Shown here piece by piece: positions 1-8,666 of a DNA stretch of 64,000 nt. The stretch is taken from positions 3,348,001 through 3,412,000 of the forward strand of contig NZ_CP142104.1 of NCBI RefSeq assembly GCF_035751725.1, written 5' to 3'. The notes beneath the pieces were generated by a model. That model made no database searches. It had not been told where the DNA came from and was given only the letters and a program-made list of their open reading frames with translations. Positions within the stretch are counted from its first letter, which is position 1. The number at the start of each line of letters is the position of its first letter. Origin of the DNA: Pseudomonas frederiksbergensis. Its GTDB lineage: Bacteria > Pseudomonadota > Gammaproteobacteria > Pseudomonadales > Pseudomonadaceae. The position numbers were made by a program, and so were the translations under genes.

Positions 1-64
1 ACAGGTTAGTCGAATGACGTAGGGGAAGATCGACAGGTCGGGACGTTTTTTTTCCAGCGGGCTG

Positions 65-94
65 AAAAGCTCGTTGTTGCGACTGGAGCTTTTT
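65..94. other. hairpin near the left edge
   Basis: Bases 65-72 (AAAAGCTC) and 86-93 (GAGCTTTT) form an 8-bp inverted repeat with a 13-base loop, and one more T follows. It resembles a weak terminator of a gene left of the window. The AT-rich stem makes this uncertain. I see no gene in bases 1-207. Confidence 0.3.
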
Positions 95-207
95 GCGGTG
101 GACTACCGCGTTCAAGACGAAACTGGTCGAAGCCCACCGACCTGCTATCTTCAATGCAGACCTGAGTAGTTGCGATCCCATACGTATCCAGGTTGCATGG
201 AGAGATG

Positions 208-1155
208 ATGTTGGAAGCAGTGGAACTGCTCGCTGTAGATGGATGGGCCAAGCCATCGCCACGGGGCGAGTGTGACGTAATCATCGTCAACTACAACGCC
301 GGTGATCTTTTGTTGGCAAGCGTCGGATCGGCATTTGCCGCCGGCGCCTCCAGGGTGATCGTGGTCGATAACGACTCCCACGACGACAGCCTGACGCTAC
401 TGGCACAAACCCAAGCTGCCGGCGACTCGCTTCGGATCATCCGTAATGCCGCCAACCTGGGCTTTGCCGTGGCGTGCAATCAAGGTGCCCGCCTGTCAGC
501 GGCCCCCAACTTGCTCTTCCTGAACCCGGACACCGAGCTGGCCGCCGATGCCATCGACCGCATGCTCCAGGCATTGCGCAGCTCACCCGAGATCGGCATG
601 GTCGGCGGGTTCCTGTGCAATCCGGACGGTAGCGAGCAAGCCGGTGGGCGCCGCGTGTTTCCGACGCCCAGGCGCGCCTTCATGCGGGCTTTCGGGCTCT
701 CGCGGCTCGCGGTTCTTTTTCCATCGGTGTTGTCCGATTTTCTACTGCACAAGGAGCCGCTGCCCAGCGCTCCCATCTTCGTCGAGGCCATCTCCGGGGC
801 TTGCATGCTGGTCAAGCGCGAAGCGATAGAAAGCGTCGGGTTGTGGGACGAAGATTATTTCCTCCATTGCGAGGACCTGGACTGGTGCATGCGCTTTCAT
901 CAGGCCGGTTGGCGCGTCCTGTTCGTGCCGGATGCCCAGGTGATGCATGTATTCGGGGGCTGCAGCCGCCACCGCCCCTATTTCGTCGAATGGCACAAGC
1001 ACCTGGGGTTCCTGCGTTTCTATCGCAAGTTTTTCCGCCGCAAGTATCCGTCCGCTCTATGGATCAGCGTGGTCATCGGGGTGTGGTTTCGATTCAGCCT
1101 GATGATTCTCCGCCACGCGACGTCCCGGCTCGGACATTCATGGAACCAGCGATAA
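208..1155 (+). CDS. GT2 glycosyltransferase, rhamnosyltransferase-like
   Basis: This predicted 315-residue cytoplasmic or membrane-associated transferase should add a sugar from a nucleotide donor to a growing glycan. The N-terminal half has the GT-A nucleotide-binding pattern: IIVNYNAGD, then VVDNDSHDD, then the donor/metal loop FLNPDTEL. A later acceptor-side motif is SGACMLVKRE followed by FLHCEDLDWC. This combination is typical of WbbL-like rhamnosyltransferases. A hydrophobic stretch near the C-terminus (WISVVIGVWFRF) could anchor it. I chose the ATG at 208 because GGAGAG lies 3-5 bases upstream; ATG 205 and TTG 193 are alternatives. It is followed 10 bases later by an SDR gene, so the two are probably co-transcribed. 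Donor and acceptor cannot be read from sequence. Confidence 0.85.
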   Translation: MLEAVELLAVDGWAKPSPRGECDVIIVNYNAGDLLLASVGSAFAAGASRVIVVDNDSHDDSLTLLAQTQAAGDSLRIIRNAANLGFAVACNQGARLSAAPNLLFLNPDTELAADAIDRMLQALRSSPEIGMVGGFLCNPDGSEQAGGRRVFPTPRRAFMRAFGLSRLAVLFPSVLSDFLLHKEPLPSAPIFVEAISGACMLVKREAIESVGLWDEDYFLHCEDLDWCMRFHQAGWRVLFVPDAQVMHVFGGCSRHRPYFVEWHKHLGFLRFYRKFFRRKYPSALWISVVIGVWFRFSLMILRHATSRLGHSWNQR

Positions 1156-1165
1156 CGAGCGATCA

Positions 1166-2017
1166 ATGCAAATAGCCGTACTAGGCGGTTCCAGTCTCCT
1201 GGGAGAGCGCATGCTGCCATTGCTGGCACAGGACGGCCACTCGACGAGCGCGTTCACCCGCAGTCCGTCCAGGGCGCCAGTTCCCGGCGTGGTATGGCGA
1301 AGGGCTGACGACTGGCAGGGGCTGACGCTTGATACCTTCTTGTCGTTTGCCCCTCTTTGGGTGTTGTCCGATTATCTAGAGCGTCTTGCCGACACTGACG
1401 TCAAGCGTGTCGTCGTGCTTTCATCCACGAGCCGCTTTGCCAAGCAAGCGTCACCTGATGCCCGGGAACGGGACGTGGCGCAACGCTTGATAAATGCGGA
1501 AGAACAACTCGAGCAGTGGGCAACCGAACGGCAAATCCAATGGGTGATCCTGCGCCCGACCCTGATCTATGGTTTTGGCCGCGACAAGAACATTTCGCAG
1601 ATAGCCCGCTTCATCCAACGCTTCGGATTTTTCCCGCTTATTGGCGGCGCGACTGGATTGCGCCAGCCGGTCCATGGCGATGATGTCGTCCAGGCGTGCC
1701 TGTCGGCGATGAGCACAACTGACCTGGCCAGTGGCGCTTTTAACCTGTCCGGGGGAGAAGTCTTGCCTTATCACACGATGGTGAACCGAATATTCCATGC
1801 CCTGGGACGCCCGGAGCGAACGCTGCCCGTTCCCGCCGGGGCCCTTAAATTGGGCGTTTCGATCCTGAGCTGCCTGCCCCGCTACCGACATCTGTCCAGC
1901 GCCCTGGTGGCTCGGATGAATCAGGACCTGGTATTTGACCATTCGGATGCCCATCATCGGCTTGGCTTTACGCCCAGGGCGTTTCATTTGATGGATGAAG
2001 ACTTGCCTGAGCGGTAA
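1166..2017 (+). CDS. NAD(P)-dependent epimerase/dehydratase-like SDR
   Basis: The 283-residue product begins with a Rossmann-type LGGSSLLGERML segment, a variant of the extended-SDR GxxGxxG loop. It continues with VVVLSSTSRF and a segment around LRPTLIYGFGRD, which is characteristic of nucleotide-sugar epimerases/dehydratases and of YfcH- or NDUFA9-like atypical SDRs. A canonical YxxxK catalytic pair is not obvious, so it may be an atypical member rather than a proven epimerase. It follows the GT2 gene by 10 bases. Its last 34 bases overlap, tail to tail, the end of the convergent glycosyltransferase gene (1984-4152), so there is no room for a terminator between them. A role in sugar modification is inferred from context. 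Confidence 0.8.
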   Translation: MQIAVLGGSSLLGERMLPLLAQDGHSTSAFTRSPSRAPVPGVVWRRADDWQGLTLDTFLSFAPLWVLSDYLERLADTDVKRVVVLSSTSRFAKQASPDARERDVAQRLINAEEQLEQWATERQIQWVILRPTLIYGFGRDKNISQIARFIQRFGFFPLIGGATGLRQPVHGDDVVQACLSAMSTTDLASGAFNLSGGEVLPYHTMVNRIFHALGRPERTLPVPAGALKLGVSILSCLPRYRHLSSALVARMNQDLVFDHSDAHHRLGFTPRAFHLMDEDLPER

Positions 2018-4152
2018 ACATGGGGCTGCCAGGCGCCCCATTTGCTTTCAAAGTACGCCTGGTTCGTATCCCAGAGCGCCTGATATTCGCCACTGGCGAT
2101 CAACTTCCTGAACGATGCCTGCCCGTAATGATGGACAAACGCATCTTCGGCGCAGACAGTCCGGTAACCCGCCGCTTGCACGCGACGGCTGTAGTCGTCG
2201 TCTTCGAACATCCCGATCCCGAATGCCTCATCCAGATACCCCACCTCATCAAGAATGCCCCGGCGGAAGGCGACACAGAACATCGCGAGCATCGGAATAT
2301 CGAAAAACTGTCCCTTGTGGGCTTCGGTGTAGCGGTCCGCGAACGCCTGCATCTGTTGAATATCAGTGTAGGAAACTTCAATTTTCGCTTCGTTTCCCAC
2401 CGTATTCGTGACCGGTCCTATCAGGCCGATGCTTGAATCGCGCAAATGCAGGACCAGCGGATCCAGCCAGCCGCCAGGTACAACCGTGTCGTTATTGAGC
2501 AGCAGCAGGACGTCACCGTCGGCGTCGCGCAAGCCTTGGTTGTTGGCCGCGGCGAAGCCTCGGTTCTCCGGGTTGAGAATGATCTTTGTCTCCGGCACTT
2601 CATCGCGCAGTCGTTCCAAATAATCCTTCGTGCCATCCTCCGAACCGTTGTCGACGACAATGAGCTGGTAGTTGGGCCAAGTGGTATTACGCAGGATGCT
2701 GTTGACACATTGGATCGTCAGGTTGAGGTTGTTGTACGTCACGAGGACGATGGAGACTTTTTCATACAGCCCGCCGATTGCCAGTTGCATGCTATCGAAG
2801 CGATCCTTCCAATCGTTGGCCCGCGCCAGTTCTACCCGCCGTTTGATCATGGCAAGGTCGCGCTCGGCCAACGCACGTTCGATCTGCTCGATGAACTCAT
2901 CGACCCCCGTCGCGAAGTACAGCACGTCTTGATAGAGGCTCAACTCCGCCAGTGGCGTGGAAATGACCGGTTTGCCTGCGCTGATGTACTCGTAGAACTT
3001 CACCGGATCGACTGCATGCGTCACGTTATAGAGCCTGAAGGGAATCAGGCAAGCATCGAAATGATCCAGATAAAGCGGCATTTGCGAATAAGGCTTGCGG
3101 CCCAGCAACTGCACATTGGGTTTGTGCTCGAGGCCTGCCATATCCTCGACGAAAACGTCTCCCACCAGAATGAAGTTCCACTCTGGCCGCCTGTCTGCCA
3201 ACGCCGCCAGCAATGGATAATCGAGCCATTGCGCCAAGGCGCCGTAGTAGCCGATCACCGGGCCGCAAAGCCCGCCCAGCACATCGTTGGTGAAACAGTG
3301 CTGCCGAAAAAAATCGAAATCCACGGCGTTTCGCACCAGGACGCAACGCGGGTCGAGGGCGCTCCACTTCTGCTGGAGCAACGCGGCGGACACGGTCACC
3401 AGGTCCGCCTGTCCGATCAGTTTTCGTTCCTCGCTCAGCAGCTGTTCGCCAATGTTCGGGAAACCATCCCAGTCATCCATGCAGTCGTAATGGATATGCC
3501 AGCCATGCCTGGCCCGCAGGCTGAGCGCCACCGGACTCCAATAGGCGATATGCACCACCGAGAGGGCGGTCCTGATATTCATATCGGTGATCAGCCCGGC
3601 CAAGGCACATGACAAGGCCTGGTGATTCTCAGGCGTCACTGTCTTTTCGTAATACGCCTCTTGGGCGCCGCGCTGCAGTGCGACTTCAAGGACGTTCGGC
3701 GCCACCGACGTCAACCGATAAAGCTCGCCCTGTTCCGGCACGCTGGAAGGGACGATGTAAAAAACCCGATGACCATGGTTTGCAAACTGGCTCATCAATT
3801 GCTGCGGTCGCTGGAAGCGCGCGGCCCAATCGATGTTGGCGAAGCAAAGAATATCCAGCCGCCCTTGCGTGGCGAAATCGGGCGCCTCCTCAATGCTTGG
3901 CAACGGCTCCGGTGCCGCTGGGTAGACCTGTGCGACGGCTGGCTCGGGTAACTCCCGGGTGGCGGCAAAACCATAACGCATCACCCGGAAGAGCGTGCGC
4001 AATGGCCGGGTGAAACGCCACGAACGGGTGTTCTGCAGGAAATCGACTTTTGCCAAGGCGACATCGCGTTCGTTGATCGCCGCGTCCCTCTGGGCCAAGG
4101 CAGCATCGCGGTCGATCAAGGTACGGTCGAGCTCAGGCACGTGGGTACCCAT
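1984..4152 (-). CDS. two-domain glycosyltransferase (GT4-like plus GT2)
   Basis: This 722-residue protein joins two transferase modules. After an N-terminal charged heptad-like stretch (RDAALAQRD repeated in variant form) comes the short motif NTRSWRFTRPLR. Residues of about 90-460 then form a GT4-like module with QRPQQLMSQF, YDCMDDWDGFP and a C-terminal donor site around DPVKFYEYISAGKPV. Residues from about 465 form a GT2 module with VTYNNLNLT, VVDNGSEDGT, LLLNNDTVVPGGW and an EDDDYSRR acidic motif. It is a paralogue of the gene at 8667-11108. The start overlaps the 2OG-oxygenase gene by 20 bases, which makes it the last gene of the leftward operon. It probably adds two consecutive sugars to the exported polysaccharide; linkages are unknown. 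Confidence 0.88.
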   Translation of the reverse strand: MGTHVPELDRTLIDRDAALAQRDAAINERDVALAKVDFLQNTRSWRFTRPLRTLFRVMRYGFAATRELPEPAVAQVYPAAPEPLPSIEEAPDFATQGRLDILCFANIDWAARFQRPQQLMSQFANHGHRVFYIVPSSVPEQGELYRLTSVAPNVLEVALQRGAQEAYYEKTVTPENHQALSCALAGLITDMNIRTALSVVHIAYWSPVALSLRARHGWHIHYDCMDDWDGFPNIGEQLLSEERKLIGQADLVTVSAALLQQKWSALDPRCVLVRNAVDFDFFRQHCFTNDVLGGLCGPVIGYYGALAQWLDYPLLAALADRRPEWNFILVGDVFVEDMAGLEHKPNVQLLGRKPYSQMPLYLDHFDACLIPFRLYNVTHAVDPVKFYEYISAGKPVISTPLAELSLYQDVLYFATGVDEFIEQIERALAERDLAMIKRRVELARANDWKDRFDSMQLAIGGLYEKVSIVLVTYNNLNLTIQCVNSILRNTTWPNYQLIVVDNGSEDGTKDYLERLRDEVPETKIILNPENRGFAAANNQGLRDADGDVLLLLNNDTVVPGGWLDPLVLHLRDSSIGLIGPVTNTVGNEAKIEVSYTDIQQMQAFADRYTEAHKGQFFDIPMLAMFCVAFRRGILDEVGYLDEAFGIGMFEDDDYSRRVQAAGYRTVCAEDAFVHHYGQASFRKLIASGEYQALWDTNQAYFESKWGAWQPHVYRSGKSSSIK

Positions 4153-4819
4153 GCAACGGCGTGCTGTCGCCCGTCGGCCACATCGAACTAGGGGAACCCG
4201 GCCGATAGAACGTGGCCGTCAGGCTTCGACGCGAAGAATGGCAGCCGCTCACCACGGGTGTGACGGCATGCCATGAATTATCCGAACGCACCAGGACCGC
4301 CGAGTTGCCCACCAGCGGCTCGACCTCGGCCGCCACGGCGGTGGGATCGTTGCGGTGCAGGATGTTCAGGCAACCGCCATCGTTACAATCCCAGGACTCA
4401 TTGAAGTACAGGATATGGGTCACCAGTTTATCGGGCAGGTCCGGATGGGCCCCCAGGCTTGCGCCGGGGCCGTAATGAAAAACGTTGACCTCCATCGGCA
4501 CGGTACGCAGATCGATCCCGGTCATTTGCGACAGGGCCTCCCGGTAGCCAGCCGAGACAAGATCCTGCGCCAGGCTCAACCACGCCTCGCTCAGTTCTTC
4601 AGGGAACGCAATGGTATGGGTTCCCATGGCAACCAGGGCGCGGGCCTCGTAGTCATAATTTTTTTCGCCGCCATAACCACTCACCGTCTTGAAGTGATCA
4701 TGGGGAAAGGACGCCGCCAAAGCGGCCGCATCTTCAACCGAGTACAGGCTGCCGATTTCTGCCCAGGAGAATGGATGAGTCTTCATTGCCGCGGGTGTGA
4801 GACGAGATAGATCTAGCAT
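4133..4819 (-). CDS. 2-oxoglutarate/Fe(II)-dependent oxygenase
   Basis: The 228-residue protein has the double-stranded beta-helix iron site of the prolyl-4-hydroxylase-like family. HPD occurs in GASLGAHPDLPDK, the distal histidine in DNSWHAVTPV, and the 2-oxoglutarate-binding arginine in the following SRRSLTATFY. The substrate is unknown. Its place between the Wzt fusion gene (7-base overlap upstream) and a glycosyltransferase (20-base overlap downstream) suggests that it hydroxylates a sugar, a lipid-linked intermediate or a cluster protein. Such oxygenases are known in glycan clusters, but this role is inference. The start ATG at 4819 sits inside the last codons of the preceding gene, indicating translational coupling. 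Confidence 0.85.
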   Translation of the reverse strand: MLDLSRLTPAAMKTHPFSWAEIGSLYSVEDAAALAASFPHDHFKTVSGYGGEKNYDYEARALVAMGTHTIAFPEELSEAWLSLAQDLVSAGYREALSQMTGIDLRTVPMEVNVFHYGPGASLGAHPDLPDKLVTHILYFNESWDCNDGGCLNILHRNDPTAVAAEVEPLVGNSAVLVRSDNSWHAVTPVVSGCHSSRRSLTATFYRPGSPSSMWPTGDSTPLHGYPRA

Positions 4820-7518
4820 TGTCGGTTCTTGTTGGCTGTCAGGTTTCGGATACCACGGGCGATGGAACGCAGTGGTGCGGTCATTCGGAACGAGTTGGAG
4901 TTCTGCAGCTCAAGCATCTTGGCATCACTGAGCGCCAGCTGCTGGCTGAGCTGAGCAATCCGTTGCTGCTGGGCAAGGTTGGGTGGCGGCTCGATGATGT
5001 CCGGCTCCGGTACGACATGGCTTACCGGTGACGACTCCGTCGGCACTGGCTCACGCCCCTCGGCCGCGGCTTCGAGCACATTGGGCAAGTGCTGTAGAAA
5101 CGCCCCCAAGATCGGCTGGGACGCGGTCCTGCCCTGGCGAATGATCGCCGCGACCCGATCCCAGTGCTCGACCAACTGATCCGCCGCCGCTTGCGCCGCC
5201 GGGGATGGGCGAGTCTTGCCCGCGCGGGCGATGAACCAGTGCGGGTCGATCGTCGTCGCGTCCGGCAGCGCGTGGAGCGATTCGAACTCGGCCAGCGCCG
5301 TGTACTTTCCGGTGGTCAGGTCTGCCGAACAAAATACCGGGACGCCAAACGCCAGGGCGGTGACTGCCAGGTGGTAGCTATGACCAATCACCGCTTGTGC
5401 CTGGCTGATGATCTGCGCCATCAGCAACGGTTCCGGCCAGAACGATAAGGTAATGGCCCCGGGCAGGCGCCCGGCGATGACCGACGGATCGTCACCCAGG
5501 ACCGGGCCTATCGGGACCACCAAAAACTGATAACCCTGGAACGCCTCGGGGTGGTCTTCGAATAGTTTTACGAAGGACTCCACGACGTGGATGGCATGGA
5601 TCACGATGTAGGGCGCCGTCAGCCCGGCGTGCTCGCGCAGGCGAAGGAACTCGGCGCAGGGCTGTTGCTCGTCGATCAGGCGAGGCAAGCCGAACGCGGT
5701 ATCGGGCAGCACCTCGATCTCGGCGCGCTGGGTGAGCGCGCCGAGGGTGTCGCGCGTCGGTGCATCACGGACTCGCACGTATTGGCTCTGCTCAAGGGCC
5801 ATCGTCAATAACGGCCTGGCCCAGTCGGGGATGCTGTTGCAATGCATCCCGGGGGCATTCCACATGACCGGGACTGCATGCTGCAGCGCGATCAGCGCAG
5901 GCGTCAGCCAATAACCGGTCGGGTGATGGATATCGGGCGTTGTCGGACCATAGCCATGGGCGACAACTTTGTCGAAGCGGATCAGGAAACCACCACCGAT
6001 CAAGACGCCATCCAGGCTGGCCGCCATACCGGGCAGCTCCGTCAGCGACGTCACCGCATAGGGCCACTCAGGTCGGCGTTTTTCATGATAGGAAAACCGA
6101 TGCAGCTCGACGGGACCCAGGCGCCGTCCCAGCTCCGCCTCGGCAATGATCGGAAACAACAGATCACCATAGTTTTGGACGTCGAAAGTGCCAAATATGG
6201 CGACCTGCCAAGTGCGCACCTCCTGATGCTCCATCACCGCGCGCTCTCCTTGGGTGCGACAAGCAAGCGGTTCACCCGAACGTGGGTCGATTCGCTGCAA
6301 CCCCAGGTCCACCATCCCCAGGAAGTTCCTGTGGTTCGGCAACATGTCGAACGCCAAGGGCGCGACTTGTTTCTCTATCAGTTGCGAAGTGTCTTCCGTC
6401 GCCCCGTGCAACAGCTTGAGGGTGACATGATAGCGGCCTTCGGCGAGGTTGGCCCGGAAGCGCACCGTGATCACCGCCCGTCGCCAACCGTTTTCGACGG
6501 GGCCCGGTTGCAGCGCGAAGTTGCCTCCACCGATCACCAGCAACCTGGCTTCCTGGAGGGTGAAGCTGATATTGGGTTCAGTGATCGATTCATGCAGCAT
6601 CGCCTCGACGCGAATCTCGATGTCGTCCCCATACAGGTAACTGGAGCAAAGCTGCTGGGTGTTGGTAAAGCAGGCAGCGCTGATGTGCCCCTCTTCAGTC
6701 CCGAAGGCAATCCCCTCCTGCCCACCCATGAATGGCTTGCGCGTCACCGGTGTGACACCGCCACTGGCCCAGCGACGTTGCTCATCACGCATGTCGAGCA
6801 AGTGCAGCTCGGCCATTTCATCGGGCGAGCCGCTGGCCACGACCCGGCCCGCACGCAGGTAGATGACTCGGTGGCAAAAGCGCTTGACCATGCTCATGTC
6901 ATGGGAAACGAACAGCAGCGTCGTGCCCTTGGCAGCCAACTCCTCCAGCCGATTCAGGCATTTGAATTGAAAGGATGCATCGCCGACGGAAAGGGCCTCA
7001 TCGACGATCAGGATTTGCGGCTCCACACACACCGAAACAGCGAATGCCAACCGCACCAGCATCCCGCTGGAATAGATTTTGGTGGGTTGGTCGATGAAGT
7101 CGCCGATATTGGCGAACGCAATGATGTCTTCGAAGCGAGCGTCGATTTCCGCACGGCTCAAGCCCAGCACCGCCGCATTCACATAGACGTTCTCCCGCCC
7201 GGTGAACTCCGGATTGAAACCGGACCCCAGCTCCAGCAATGCCGCAATCCGACCATGCCCGCGAACGCTGCCCCGGGTCGGCATCAACGTTCCGCAGATC
7301 AGTTGCAACAAGGTCGATTTACCACTGCCGTTACGGCCGATGATACCGACGGTCTCGCCCTTGGCGATGGTCAGGGAAACATCGTCCAAGGCCCAGAACT
7401 CACGGTAGAAACGCTTCCTGCCGCGCACCAGCATCTGTAACAGACGGTCCTTGGGCGCATCGTAGATCTGATAACACTTGCTCAAGTTCTCGGCACTGAT
7501 AGCCACTTCAAACGACAT
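4813..7518 (-). CDS. wzt: Wzt-type polysaccharide export ATPase fused to a pyruvyltransferase-like domain
   Basis: This 901-residue protein is about twice the usual Wzt length. Residues 1-245 are an ABC ATPase: Walker A GRNGSGKS at 61-68, signature YSSGMLVRLAF, Walker B ILIVDEALSVGD, and the H-loop in FVSHD. Residues of about 265-415 look like the Wzt C-terminal beta-sandwich that reads the glycan end. Residues of about 440-735 resemble polysaccharide pyruvyltransferases (GTFDVQNYGDLLFP, GVLIGGGFLIRF, GHSYHLAVTALAFGVP). A coiled-coil stretch and the tail NSNSFRMTAPLR follow. The ATG at 7518 is preferred because the ABC homology begins there and AAGGG lies upstream. The Wzm permease gene is divergent. 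The protein may couple terminal pyruvylation or recognition to export. Confidence 0.88.
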   Translation of the reverse strand: MSFEVAISAENLSKCYQIYDAPKDRLLQMLVRGRKRFYREFWALDDVSLTIAKGETVGIIGRNGSGKSTLLQLICGTLMPTRGSVRGHGRIAALLELGSGFNPEFTGRENVYVNAAVLGLSRAEIDARFEDIIAFANIGDFIDQPTKIYSSGMLVRLAFAVSVCVEPQILIVDEALSVGDASFQFKCLNRLEELAAKGTTLLFVSHDMSMVKRFCHRVIYLRAGRVVASGSPDEMAELHLLDMRDEQRRWASGGVTPVTRKPFMGGQEGIAFGTEEGHISAACFTNTQQLCSSYLYGDDIEIRVEAMLHESITEPNISFTLQEARLLVIGGGNFALQPGPVENGWRRAVITVRFRANLAEGRYHVTLKLLHGATEDTSQLIEKQVAPLAFDMLPNHRNFLGMVDLGLQRIDPRSGEPLACRTQGERAVMEHQEVRTWQVAIFGTFDVQNYGDLLFPIIAEAELGRRLGPVELHRFSYHEKRRPEWPYAVTSLTELPGMAASLDGVLIGGGFLIRFDKVVAHGYGPTTPDIHHPTGYWLTPALIALQHAVPVMWNAPGMHCNSIPDWARPLLTMALEQSQYVRVRDAPTRDTLGALTQRAEIEVLPDTAFGLPRLIDEQQPCAEFLRLREHAGLTAPYIVIHAIHVVESFVKLFEDHPEAFQGYQFLVVPIGPVLGDDPSVIAGRLPGAITLSFWPEPLLMAQIISQAQAVIGHSYHLAVTALAFGVPVFCSADLTTGKYTALAEFESLHALPDATTIDPHWFIARAGKTRPSPAAQAAADQLVEHWDRVAAIIRQGRTASQPILGAFLQHLPNVLEAAAEGREPVPTESSPVSHVVPEPDIIEPPPNLAQQQRIAQLSQQLALSDAKMLELQNSNSFRMTAPLRSIARGIRNLTANKNRQC

Positions 7519-7701
7519 CGGCAAAACCCTTCCATGAACCACGACAATCTGCGGCGCGACTGAATCCATCCTTCGTTGGGCCTTGCGCAAGAGTTAAGCA
7601 CAAACGGGATAAAAAACTTGGAAGCAAGCCAACTTGGTCTACCCTCCATGACGATGCGACCCAAGGAGCAATCCGAATACGCGCTCAAGGAACAGGCAAC
7701 A
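7519..7701. promoter_or_regulatory. divergent control region between wzt and wzm
   Basis: The 183 bases between the two head-to-head export genes must hold the promoters for both polysaccharide operons. Open frames extend into it from each side (back to 7590 and 7576), but homology begins only at 7518 and 7702. I found no JUMPstart/ops-like GGCGGTAG element and no convincing -35/-10 pair. Confidence 0.5.
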
Positions 7702-8520
7702 ATGCAGTCGTTCAGCACGTCCCCCGCCGCCATGATCAAGAGTGTCCTGATCAATCGAATCCTGATCTTTGTGTTGATCCGCAGGGAAGTCGCCGGTCGC
7801 TACAAAGGTTCGATGCTCGGTATCTTGTGGTCGTTCTTCACGCCGGTCTTCATGCTGGCGGTCTACACGTTCGTCTTCAGCGTCGTGTTCAAGGCCCGCT
7901 GGTCGGGCGGCAATGAGTCCAAGAGCGAATTCGCCCTGGTGCTCTTCGCGGGCCTGCTGGTATTCAATCTTTTCTCCGAGTGCATGAATCGTGCGCCGGG
8001 CCTGGTGCTGGCCAATACCAATTACGTCAAGAAAATCGTGTTCCCACTGGAAACCCTCCCCCTGGTCTCGCTCGGCGCAGCGCTGTTCCACATGGCTATC
8101 AGCGTGCTGGCCTGGCTGGTCTTCTACGCCGTCCTGTTCGGAGTTCCACCAATCACTGCCCTTCTACTGCCGCTGGTGCTGTTTCCAATGGTGTTGCTGA
8201 CGCTGGGTTTCTCCTGGTTCCTCGCCTCGATAAGTGTCTACCTGCGCGATATCGGCCAGTTCATCGGCATCATCGTCACGGCGATGCTGTTCCTCTCGCC
8301 GATTTTCTATCCACGCTCGACGCTTCCCCAAAATTATCAGGGTGCCTTGCAGGCCAACCCGCTGACGTTGCCAGTGGAAATGGTTCGCGATGTGCTGTTC
8401 TGGGGCAAACCGCCGCAATGGGATCAGTTGGCCACCTACTCGGTGATCGCCGTGCTGATCGCCTGCGCCGGGTTTGCCTGGTTCCAAAAGACCCGCAAAG
8501 GCTTTGCCGATGTCATATGA
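7702..8520 (+). CDS. wzm: Wzm-type polysaccharide ABC transporter permease
   Basis: The 272-residue protein is an ABC-2 permease of the polysaccharide/polyol-phosphate export family. A cytoplasmic amphipathic N-terminus contains RREVAGRYKGSMLG, typical of this family. About six membrane helices follow, including TPVFMLAVYTFVFSVVF and the C-terminal pair around IAVLIACAGFAWF. It should form the inner-membrane channel for the glycan together with the Wzt fusion encoded divergently. I start it at ATG 7702, which gives the family's usual length of about 260-275 residues and has AAGGAA about 9 bases upstream. Upstream ATGs at 7648 and 7654 would add a tail without homology. It heads the rightward operon. 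Confidence 0.9.
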   Translation: MQSFSTSPAAMIKSVLINRILIFVLIRREVAGRYKGSMLGILWSFFTPVFMLAVYTFVFSVVFKARWSGGNESKSEFALVLFAGLLVFNLFSECMNRAPGLVLANTNYVKKIVFPLETLPLVSLGAALFHMAISVLAWLVFYAVLFGVPPITALLLPLVLFPMVLLTLGFSWFLASISVYLRDIGQFIGIIVTAMLFLSPIFYPRSTLPQNYQGALQANPLTLPVEMVRDVLFWGKPPQWDQLATYSVIAVLIACAGFAWFQKTRKGFADVI

Positions 8521-8666
8521 GCCTGCTGGCGTGGCGCCCCGCCCAGCAGCCGCTATGATGATTCATGGCACGGCTGGAGCCGGTGCCTGTCTGGTGATTG
8601 AAGTCGACAACGATCCTGGAACACCTGGGGTGCGTTGCCGTAATGACCAAAGGACCGAAGGAACGC

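Noticed and set aside
5842..7440. 532-codon plus-strand open frame opposite the Wzt fusion gene
   Set aside because: Composition is that of a reverse-complement shadow (rich in His, Gln and Arg), with no domain; the minus-strand gene has clear ABC motifs.
7576..7701. Longer N-terminus for the Wzm permease
   Set aside because: The extra residues lack homology, would overlap the extended wzt frame, and the ATG at 7702 gives the normal family length with a ribosome site.
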